Shown: positions 24,279 to 34,395 of the stretch, one piece after another
How the letters are laid out: the number at the start of each line of letters is the position of its first letter
Numbering within the stretch: position 1 is the stretch's first letter
Assembly (NCBI GenBank): GCA_037013495.1
Contig: CM072806.1
Location: 4,526,001 to 4,590,000, forward strand
Source: Hippophae tibetana
Lineage: Eukaryota; Streptophyta; Magnoliopsida; Rosales; Elaeagnaceae
Direction: 5' to 3'
Length of the DNA stretch: 64,000 nucleotides
The notes under the pieces: model-generated
Seen by the model: the letters and a program-made list of their open reading frames with translations, nothing else
Told to the model about the DNA's origin: nothing
Databases searched by the model: none
Made by a program: the position numbers and the translations under genes

Positions 24279-25566
24279 TTCTATTTGTACACAATGAAAC
24301 TACATCTCCACTGACATATTCATTTTTTATTAATTATCATATATAAGAATTGTTATTAAATTAAGTAAGATAGACAATAATTAATGAAATATTTAATTTA
24401 TTTTTAAATAATAATATAATTGTGATAAAATAATAATAAAAATATTTAGAATTGGTATAGCTTTACATGTAAATAATAGCATATGTCTACTCATTTGATT
24501 AGATTTAAACTGTTACTAGGATTATTAAATACTCAATTAATATCATATCCAACAAATAGCATTAGTTTTTGAAAGGAAAAAAAAAAAAGAATTAGTTGGC
24601 ATTAAGCGGACAAAAAAGGTAAAATATCAAATGCCCAATAATAAGGTGTAAGGTTTTTTTCTTTGTTTTGGAAAAACCTAGCTGCAGTTTTTTTACCCTA
24701 TCTTCTTCCCTTTTTATCTAGATGACAGGAAGGTTAAGGATACATAAAATATATCTAATTTTATAATCATATATTATTTAAAAAAATTAAATTATTTATT
24801 TAATTTTGAAAATAATTATGATATATGATATAATATAAAAAATTTAAATGCAAAGTTAAATTATATTAGTATTTCGACTTTATCGTGATTTTTTTAATTT
24901 TAAAAGATAAATTCAATCAATTGAAATATTAGATGATTTTTATTATTTGATATAAATTTAACTTTTAGATGATTGTTTTCCCTTTTTCTTTTTTCCTATA
25001 ACGATAAGGATGCATTTATAGTTTGTGATGTTATTATAATTAAAATTAAATAATAACAAATCCATGGGTGAGATTTGAACATGAATAGTTTCATAAGAGT
25101 AACAATAAAGAGGTTTATTTGAACCACAAAACAATTCTAAATTACACAATATATTTAAAATCAAGATTAATAAATAAAACATATGCATAAAATGAAAATT
25201 ACGGGCTAAATATGTAAATTTTTTTTTTTTTCCCAACAGTTGAACTATGTTTCAGTGTAGGTGACCCTTCATTATGATACCATAGGATACGTCTAGGGAA
25301 ATATAGATCCATAGAAACACTACTTAAATATTCAATATCATTTATATTTCATATATCTAATATTCGAGTTATTGTAGCTACAAATGGTTTCTTGAAAATT
25401 CGATCAAAATTGATTTTTTTTTTAATTTTAAAATTTGATCAAATTGTAAAATTTATATAATAAATCCTTAAAAAATAATGGGCCTTAAATATACAATTTT
25501 TTGTTTTGAGCTACAAGCGTTAAACTTAGTACAATCAATCCACGTACCAAGTAACGCTACCAATGT
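24279..25566. other. AT-rich intergenic DNA, no gene seen
   Basis: No coding content was recognised. The minus-strand open frame at about 24958-25236 has AT-driven composition and no domain. I see nothing else in this stretch. Confidence 0.45.
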
Positions 25567-25576
25567 TATTGTTATT

Positions 25577-25648
<72 letters not shown>
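25567..25648. repeat. Long (ATT)n microsatellite
   Basis: Roughly 80 nt of nearly pure TTA/ATT trinucleotide, with a few GTT and TCA interruptions at the left end. The trinucleotide register makes both strands open over the run (poly-Ile frames), which is an artefact and not a gene. It is likely to vary in length between individuals. Confidence 0.95.
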
Positions 25649-26159
25649 TTATCAGTACCATTATTAGTTGAATATTTCAAAAATTGAGAGTGCAAAATAA
25701 TTACGTTTTTCGTCTCTTGCAGCATTGAAAAGTTAGTATAAAAAAATAATGAAAAAAATTCAACGTTATCACGTTTATAGTTAATGAAATTTCATGAAAA
25801 ACAATTGTAGAGAATATGAGGGTCTCATCTGAACAAATTAATAGTAACTATTTTTTTGATTAATGCTTTTCCATACACATTTATTTACTAACTATTTTAT
25901 ACCAGGGATGTCAAACCCACGTTCAATATGATATTCATTGGCCTTGTGGGCAATGAAGGGTGTATATATGTATACGTTGGTGTATGTGTATTTTTTTCAC
26001 TCTAAAAAAACAAAATTGTATTTATTTTTCATTTTTCTCATGTTTTGTAGTTGTACATATAGATTGTTCGAGAGTACATACTAGACAATGGAAAATGGAA
26101 GGAAAAAAATACATACATAGACACACATATATAATAATAAATGAATAAATAATTCAATT

Positions 26160-26930
26160 AATTTGTTTTAATTAAAAAATTTAATCTTATTTGTCAGATT
26201 TGAATTAGATTAAGTTAATTAATTTTATTATCAAATCGGATTCAAATTGACATATTTTGTAATATGTTACAATACGATTCAGTTTGAATGACTATTAAAT
26301 TATAACTAAATGCATATTTTATTTTATAATATATTATATTTAAATATTATATGTGTTAAAATTATATTAAATTATTACTTTAACTTAAAAATAAATATTA
26401 ATATTAATATTAATATAATAAATTTCTAAATATATGTATTAATCTTTTAATTTTCTTAATGTGAATATAAATAATAAATTTTACTATAAATATATTAATT
26501 TAAAATTTAAATGAGTAAGTTTATTAAGAAGTATCATAAATGTGAAAGTTTATATATTTATATATCCATTCCTATGAAGAAATAAATTTAAAAAAATTAT
26601 AAATTTTGTATCGAATTAAAATGTAATTTTTATGTTCCTAAAATATATTTAATTATTTTAAAGATTCCATGAATTTGAGATTTATAAAATTAATTATATG
26701 TTATATATTTTAAGTATTTATTATTATTATTTTTATTTTATATATTAATTAATGGTGTTTGTGATTCTGTTTGATCCGATTTTTAGTTAAAAAGGTTTAA
26801 CTAAATCGAACCATTTATATTATTTTAACTAAATTAGATCGGAGAATTTGGTTTATAAAAAATGTTGTAACCGAACGGTTTAATCCGAGTTAGTTAATAG
26901 TTTTTAACGATTCCATTTTTTCAATTAAAT
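26160..26930. repeat. Degraded hAT-like MITE family relics
   Basis: Words such as 'AAATCGGATTCAAATTG', 'TTTGATCCGATTTTTAG', 'AACTAAATCGAACCA' and 'AACCGAACGGTTTAATCC' are clustered here and match the subterminal style of the better preserved element at 31805-32302. No terminal inverted repeats or target duplication could be placed. This call rests on motif similarity alone. Confidence 0.35.
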
Positions 26931-28194
26931 TTTATAAAACACGAAATGGAAAAATAAGTTTGAGAATACATTAACAAACCTCGAATGCAATTTCTGAAGT
27001 TCACAAACTTCATTTCAAAACAGTAACAAAGCTGAAAAAACAACCATTACAAGTGAATAAAAGAGACAAAAACAAGAAAGTAAAAGATCTAAGAAACAAA
27101 CACATGATTTCTCAAATTCGTAAACTTTTTTTTTTTAAATCAACTATTACAATCGATATTTTCATTTAATTCAATTTTCTCCGATTTTTGAACACACGTG
27201 ATATTAACAGCGTAAGATTTTGAGTTTTTTTTATAGCAATATAGTAGTACTATTGTTTAATGTTTTTAGAATATACTTTTTAGATTTTTTTTTCATTTTA
27301 AAAAAATTTATACTAATTTAAAAAAAATTTAACTTAAAATATGAATATTATTTATTTTTTAACAATAATAAAATATATTTTTTCTAAATTTAATTTAATC
27401 TTTTAAATCATTAATTTGTTAGGTAATCACGTAACATAAATACTCAGATTCCAAATATAAAGTCAACTTTAAAACGACTAACTTTTAAAGAAATAAAAAT
27501 AGGGAATAAATGGACATTACTTTATTGTAACTTGTAACTGACAATAGGCAAACAAAGAATTATAGTTGTTAGTCATTTCAGTACGTGATAAGCTTGACAC
27601 ATGTAACCCATCGAATTTCTAATACTAATATTAATTATTTTTTTAGGGTCCACATTCCACATACATCCTTTAACTAGAAGACAAAGTAAAACCGATATAT
27701 TTTTTTTTTATCAATTTGATTTAATTAATCCCATTATTTGTTTGAATTTAAATTTTTAATAATCAACCATCAATTCAATCTATATTTCATCAATTCAATT
27801 CGAACTTATATAAGTTTAATTGGTGTGGTTTAATTCGATTAAAATAGTTTATAATAAAATTTTACTAACTCTTAATAATTTTTTTAAATTTCCATTTATG
27901 TATTTATATTTTATATAAAATAAAATTATTTTAAGTTTATATTACAACGAAGATGCAACTTTTATACAAATACAGTTAAAATCTATGTTAATTGATACTA
28001 ATAATTAAGAAAAGAGTTATATATGTATTTTTTTTTGTTTAAGTAGTGATACATGTACTTAAAAAAATATATCAAAATAGATGTAGAAAACTACATCTAT
28101 TATCCAATTTATATTTAATAGATGGTAAAATTTTTAATCTAATATAATTCAATTATCTTTAAAATAGTTAAAATTCAACAAAAGTTATTGGTTT
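26931..28194. other. AT-rich intergenic DNA, no gene seen
   Basis: AT-rich sequence without a recognisable coding frame. At about 27690-27850 more 'AATTCAATC' and 'TTTAATTCGATT' words recall the hAT-like relics but are too degraded to call. Confidence 0.4.
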
Positions 28195-29030
28195 CACTAC
28201 TATAAAAATGGGTATTTGAGTCGATACGTAAATTCGGTTTTTGAAAAAAACCGACTTTAAAGTAGTTTAAAGTCGGTTCGGTATAGAACCAACGCTATTC
28301 ACGTAGGACATAGCATCGGTTGATGTATCGAACCGACGCTATGCATGGACGTAACGTCGGTTGATGTGTCGAACCGACGCTATGTGTGGACGTAACGTCG
28401 GTTCTAGGTGTTAACCGACGCTACGCTACGTGGATAGAGTCGGTTCACCACGTCAACCGACGCTACGTCCATGTGTAGCGTCGGTTCGACACGTCAACCG
28501 ACGCTACACACATGGATAAATCTTTTCTCTTCTTTCTTCCCAGACAGAAACTATTTTCAGCGTTGCAGAACTCTAAAAAACCGAAAACCTCCTCCTCCAT
28601 TTCTTCTCCACTTTTTCTCATTTTCCGGCCACCTACGACTATCATTTCCAACATCGGTTAGTAAGTTTTCTTCCTCTCTAATTAATCTTTTAGATCCCCT
28701 ATTATTCATATTTTTTTCTATTATTATGTGTTATTATTTATGTGTATAGATTTTTGTATTATATATATAGGTTTGTATTATAACATAAGGAGAAGAATAT
28801 GACGATCTTGAATAAAATAGAACAAAACCATGGTAATTTTTCTATTATTAATTAATATTTTATTTTTCAAATATTTGTATTATTTGAACTATTTGCTAAA
28901 CTGATTTTGGTTTTTTTTTTCTGTTCAAATACAGGTTGAAAATGAATAAATTAAAAAAAAAATTAAAATCGGTTCATCACGTGATAATAACCAACCTAAA
29001 AAGATCTGTCAATTTCGTTAACATCTATAA
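28195..29030 (+). mobile_element. CACTA (En/Spm) element end with subterminal inverted array, internally deleted
   Basis: CACTACTATAAAAATGGG at 28195 is a classic CACTA terminal repeat. Directly inside, at about 28230-28515, are many copies in both orientations of a short word, TCGGTT / AACCGACGCTA, separated by 'GTGGACGTA' or 'CACGTCAACCG' spacers; such subterminal arrays are where CACTA transposase binds. Then comes a pyrimidine-rich stretch (about 28520-28680) like the leader of the transposase gene. No TNP1 or TNP2 coding follows. A lone AAATCGGTT...AACCAACC pair at about 28967-29000 may be a remnant of the other end, but the matching TAGTG terminus was not found. It is best read as a non-autonomous or truncated element. 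Confidence 0.8.
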
Positions 29031-29500
29031 AAATAATGTATTTGAATTAATCTTTTAGTTAATTTTAATTACACTTTAATTTCCTAATTTTATCAAAAGA
29101 CTTACCGTTATCCTTCAAATTCAGCACTTTAGCTCCCTACTTTTGTCACATTTTATTATAACTTTTTAAATATAGTTAAATGATAATATAAAGAGGACTA
29201 AATTTGATAATTTCTTCAAAAGCTTGTCAACTAAGACGTCACAAATAAATACGAAAAAAAGAAGAAGAAGATAACCATAGTGTACATGTTTTTAAAGGGA
29301 TAAAAACTCATATATACAACTCTCGATCAGCTGTACTAATATATCCTCTTAAAGTTTAATTTTAAAAAACAAAATAAAAGTCCTTAAGATTTGTTTATTT
29401 TGGTTAAATAGAAGAGAATATGATAATTTTCATTATTGATTAACCTAGATCTACTTTAAATTAAATTGTCAAGTTAATTAGGGTTTTAAAGATAGGAGGC
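29031..29500. other. AT-rich intergenic DNA
   Basis: No gene or clear repeat is seen. It flanks the CACTA relic on one side and the promoter-like locus on the other. Confidence 0.4.
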
Positions 29501-29640
29501 ATTTATATAAGAAAGCTAGATAGATAATCAACAATGGTGCGATATATCTCAATCGTCTCGTAATCTCCAAACCGGTGGTAGCCGGACGGATGTCAAGGTT
29601 GTTCGGTCGGCTACTTCGTTAGCAATATGTTTGTTTGGTC
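29501..29640 (+). other. Promoter-like locus with hairpin and tiny ORFs (unidentified)
   Basis: ATTTATATAAG at 29501-29511 resembles a TATA box. About 30 nt downstream begins a patch of clearly higher GC content than its surroundings. It holds two tiny ORFs, 29534-29563 (MVRYISIVS) and 29590-29622 (MSRLFGRLLR). It also holds a potential hairpin in which GTAGCCG (29578-29584) pairs with CGGCTAC (29608-29614). I recognise neither the peptides nor the RNA. It could be a small non-coding transcript, a decayed gene start or chance; no function is claimed. Confidence 0.25.
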
Positions 29641-31796
29641 TTATATATAATATATCCATGAATGAAAGAGAGAACAGGATTGAGAGAGGAGATTTTGTTG
29701 CATATATAGTTGTGTATGTGTTATTGAGATATGTGACAATAATTTATGAGTTATTCTAATTAACATACATAATATGTAAAATATGTACAGTTTATATAAA
29801 CTATATCATTCATTAAGATTATTTCAAAAAAGAAAATATTTATGTCGATAACTACCCAACAATTAATATAAAGATATTAGAAAAATGTAACTTTCATACC
29901 AGTTAGAACTTTTCACTAATTTATATATTAATAGATAGTAGACTACAAGGAGCTTATGACTAATCCTATCATTACCCTTCTCTAACTAGTTAAGGCCAAA
30001 TCATAAACACTATTTGGAGCAAACTTTGAGCTCATAGCTAGTCATGTTTACAATTTTTAAGAAAATTCAAGTTAACTTTTGGAGTTCAAGTAGGGTTATA
30101 TATATATAAAGATATATTAAAGAAAGAGCAAATCTAGTACATAAGTTTAGTTATTTTTTGAAATGATAATGAAGTTACTAATAAGTCTCAACATTTTTGA
30201 CATGTGGTATTAGGTTAGATTGTTACCTTTCATGCATTCATAAACTTACCATGTCATCATATATATATATATATATATATTATTAGTGTTTCATATAGTG
30301 ATCTAATAGTAACAATCATGGTTCTCTTATTTCTTGTTATATGTTTAAATAACACTAAGTATCATTTAATCTAAAAATATATATTATTAAAAGGTTAAAA
30401 AAAATTTAAACTTTTTTTGTTTTGGTCATAACTTGTTTTAAAAAATCATCTAATAAAATATGATCAATTAGTTTAATTGACCATTAAATTTTAAAACTAA
30501 CAATGATATATAATTGATTGATTATGTGTTCAATACATCTTGGCAAAGAGAAGTAATTAAAACTTGTACAAAATACTAAAACAATGCAAACTTGTCATTT
30601 TTCCATCAAATAGTATTTGATCACCATAGTTTGAACTCGATTGTGATGTAAATTGTCGAAGAAAAGTTTCAAAGTCTACCGATCAAAGATATTAATATTC
30701 TTCACTAATAAACTTGTAAAATCACTCACCGTGTCACTTTAATAGGTATGGTTAAATGCGTCTTCTTTATCACAAATAAGCAAAACTCAACTCGTTATCA
30801 TTTATAAAGTTAATTGGCTTACATACATATAGTTTTTTTTTTAAAAACTATATAAATCTTTTAATAAGCATCTATAATATTTTGACGTCATTTGAAGGAA
30901 ATCTTAAATTTGAAATACATAACATTTTTCTTTCTAATTTTTGATAAATATAGATTATATTTTAAAAACTATTTAAAAAAAATACATATGAATATAAAAC
31001 AATATAAAAACTTATAGCAAATATATGGAATAATGTTTTGTAGTGGATGTTAGAATACCTTAATTCACGAAGAAACTTCAAATTCAATGTACATAGTTGG
31101 TGCACTATCTGTATATTATTTAGTAACAAGTTATATAATACATAAAATTGATTATAAATATTTTAATAAAATATTTTTATTATAAAATTTATATAAATAA
31201 ATATTTAATTTAACTTTATATTTTATTATATTTAAAAATAAAAATAAAATTATTTTTAATTTAATTTGAAATAAAAGTGAAAATACATCATCTTATAATT
31301 AAAAATTCAAATAAACTAAGTTAAGTATTTAATATATCTTACACCCCTTCATTTATTGTATAAAATTTTATATAATCATATTATTTTTATATTATAGAAT
31401 ATAATATAATTATATAATTAATAATATAATTATATAAAAATTATATGTAAAAATCTTTAATATTATATAACAAATATCTATTAAACTATAAAACAAAATT
31501 GCTTCAAAATTAAAACCAACTTGTACTAACAAAAATATAAAGAAACCGTTAAGGTTACCACATATAGAACTTTATGCGGTTATATTATTGTCCACTCACA
31601 GATCCCATATTCCCTAGTTGTCAACTTAAGTAAATATTAATTAATTTCAATTTGGGATCTCATCTTGATATTTTCCTCCCAAAAGTTAGTTTTTCATAAA
31701 TTAAAAAAAAATTAAAAAAGATTTTAAAAGTTAGGGGAAATAAAGCTATCCCTAAAAAAGTTGCCACTAAAATTGTTACTCTTTTTTTTCATGTTT
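29641..31796. other. AT-rich intergenic DNA, no gene seen
   Basis: A (TA)n run lies near 30260-30280. No coding frame, RNA gene or bounded repeat was recognised. Confidence 0.45.
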
Positions 31797-31804
31797 GTTT
31801 TATA

Positions 31805-32302
31805 TAGGGGTGTTCATCGGATCAAAATCGTTGATTTTACTGTCATTCGATCCGATCCGATCATCCGCTCGGATTGAAACATTCTAATCCGCAACCGATC
31901 CGATCACCACTTACATCCATTCAATCTGATCCGTAAACTATTCGGATGACATCCGATCAATCCGATCAATAAATTTAATTAACTCTATTTTTTGTATTTT
32001 TAAATAAATTTTTTAAATTTTTACATAAATCATAACATAAAATTATTTGACTTAAAAAAACATTAAAAAATTAAATAAATATATATTAACTATATTTATA
32101 TTTAATTTAATAAATATATATTAATTAAATATATATATATATTTAATTTCGGTCGGATCAGATGAATCGTAGTGAAATCCGTCATCCGATCCGTACTTAA
32201 CGGATGGAAAAAATCTCCATCCAATCCGACCATCGGATTGGATCGGATCAGATGAAAAATCAACGGATCGAATCGGATGATCGGATTTTTTGCACACCCC
32301 TA
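31805..32302. mobile_element. hAT-type MITE (498 bp) with imperfect 8-bp target duplication
   Basis: The element opens TAGGGGTGTTCATCGG and closes TGCACACCCCTA, so the ends are 12-bp terminal inverted repeats with one mismatch. The flanks GTTTTATA (31797-31804) and ATTTTATG (32303-32310) agree at 6 of 8 bases, as expected for an aged 8-bp hAT target duplication. The subterminal 130-150 nt on each side are packed with GATCCGAT / ATCGGATC words in both orientations, and the centre is plain AT. There is no transposase. The TAGGGGTGT...ACACCCCTA design is common among non-autonomous hAT elements of plants. Confidence 0.85.
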
Positions 32303-32310
32303 ATTTTATG

Positions 32311-33650
32311 AATAATCAATAATCTAATTGATTTCTTAATAGGCCAATCAATCTAATTTTTCTAAATTAGAGCACTTAAAGTTCGAATATGAACACTTCA
32401 TCTTATACCAAGTGCTTAACAATGGAACAAAGATATCATTGTGTTTTTTAACGAGAAAAGTTAGTTCCTTTTTTATTTATTTATAGTTTACTTTGTAATT
32501 AAAGTCCCAGATTCGCCAGTTTAAGTAAAAATATATATTAAAATTATTTAAGTTATATACGAATCATGCAAGATTGTACATGTTCATGTACATACTATAT
32601 ATGAATTATGTATACAATTTTAATATAATTACATGTTTATGATGAAATAAATTTAGATTTACTTACATTAATACATTTAGAAAAGAAACTTGCGGTTATT
32701 AAACTTTCAGATTATACTTCTTCTAATTAAAATTTGAGAGTAATTAAAAGAAAACAATAAATGTACCAATCTGGTGGAGTACCTACTACCTTATCCATTC
32801 ATGATTTTTGTTTTAATATTTCAATAACATTAATTTTATTTAAACTAATCGAATAACTCTATACATACAGTATAACTCTTTATTAAGTAGCTTTTGTATG
32901 CTACTTATTGATTTTGGAAAATCCTTGCTATAACTATTTAGAGGATATTTATCTGTTATATATTAATAATTATGAGTATTTTTTTATGGTACAAATTATA
33001 ATACAACTACAAATAACGTACTAAATAATTAAATTAAAATAATAAGATTTATTTTTTTAACTTATAATATACTACTACTATAATTACAATAAATATTGTT
33101 TCTAATAATTATATATTTTAATTTAATTTAATTAGTGTTTATATATGTATATATAGAATATATATTATCTATTAACAAATAATATTAAAAATTCATCTTA
33201 ACTTTAAAATACTTAAAACAATGATGTTGATACCATCCTATTTTTAAATTAAAACTTAATGAATTTTTTAAAATTTAAAATAAATATTTATAATTAGATT
33301 AATTAAAATAAATAAAGAGAGAAAATTCATTAATAATATTTATATAAAAATGACATCTCATATCTAATCAAAATAATGAGTAACCACTACTCAGATCGAA
33401 AATTATTGAATTGGTGACAAATTATTATTAGTAACGCTTTAAAATATAGTGTAATATAATTATTTTAGTTTAAAAATGTTTTCCAAATAATACACACTCA
33501 AAATAATAGAATAAATTAAAGTTTTAATAAATAAAAATAATAATAATAAATAGAAATAAGAATGGCAGAAAATACAAAATGGAGTCGCATGAAAGGGAAC
33601 GCTAATTGGCCTCTGGCGTGTACTTCCATTACTTTCGTCCCTATTTATCA
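32311..33650. other. AT-rich upstream region of the NF-YA gene
   Basis: No coding content is seen. The last few hundred bases are presumably promoter for the NF-YA gene, but no TATA box or other control site stands out with confidence. Confidence 0.4.
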
Positions 33651-34395
33651 ATGGCCTCTAATTTTCTCTCTCTACCCCTGTTTCTCTCTAAAGTTGGCTT
33701 GTTCTTTGCTTTTGCTTCATATTGTACCTACATGGCTCCTAGCAAATGGGATTTCACTATTCTTGCTTAAGACTTCGACCTTCTCTTCTATTTTGCTTCT
33801 TCTTCTTCCTTCTTCTTCAACTACTGTGAGTATATTCTTCCTTACATATCTCTAGACTCTTAAGCTACCTTCACTCTTTGCCAATTTCTTTAATTTCTGG
33901 TTTTCTTGATTGAACTCTTCATATCTACTCTCTTTATGTTCTGGGTTGGGTTTCTTTCATATTTATTCGTGCTTTCAAATGTCATTTCAATCTTCTGATT
34001 ATAATAGTTCTATTTTAATTAGTGGGTCACTCATGTTTTGTTGGTCAACTTTATGGGTTATTTCTCTATTGGCACTTAATAGTTCTTGTATTAGGCTTCT
34101 TTAGTTTCCTATTTGATTTATTGGGATTGGGATTTTTTTTTTTTTTTTGCTAAGAATTTCTTTGGATTACTTACCCTCAAGCTGTGAATCTATAAACCCA
34201 AAGTAAAAGAAGCTCAGAGCAATTAAGAGGTAGAACTAAATTCAATGTGTTGTTGATGGTTCATTTTTGATTAATGATTATATCCTTTTTTGATTTTTCA
34301 GGCAACATATTGAGAATTTTGAATCTGAAGTTTATTATAGAAGTGTTAGTTTTGTAAGCTGATAATCAATTTTGAAGGACACAACACAAGTCTAT
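33651..34395 (+). promoter_or_regulatory. 5' leader of NF-YA with an intron and upstream ORFs
   Basis: A CT-rich leader exon ends at a consensus donor (ACTACT|GTGAGT, GT at 33826-33827). A consensus acceptor at 34300-34301 starts the exon that carries the main ATG. The leader contains an uORF at 33732-33770 (MAPSKWDFTILA). A second uORF begins at 33746: if the intron is spliced it runs to a TGA at 34360-34362 (46 codons); if retained it stops exactly at the splice donor (27 codons). The transcription start is not known, so inclusion of both uORF starts is inferred. Confidence 0.55.

Noticed and set aside
25567..25648. CRISPR-like regular repetition
   Set aside because: It is a simple trinucleotide repeat without spacers, in a plant genome.
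25468..25725. Poly-isoleucine open frames on both strands
   Set aside because: They are produced by the ATT microsatellite and are not genes.
28463..28749. Overlapping open frames at 28.5 kb on both strands
   Set aside because: They run through the CACTA subterminal array and the pyrimidine-rich stretch and match no protein that I know.
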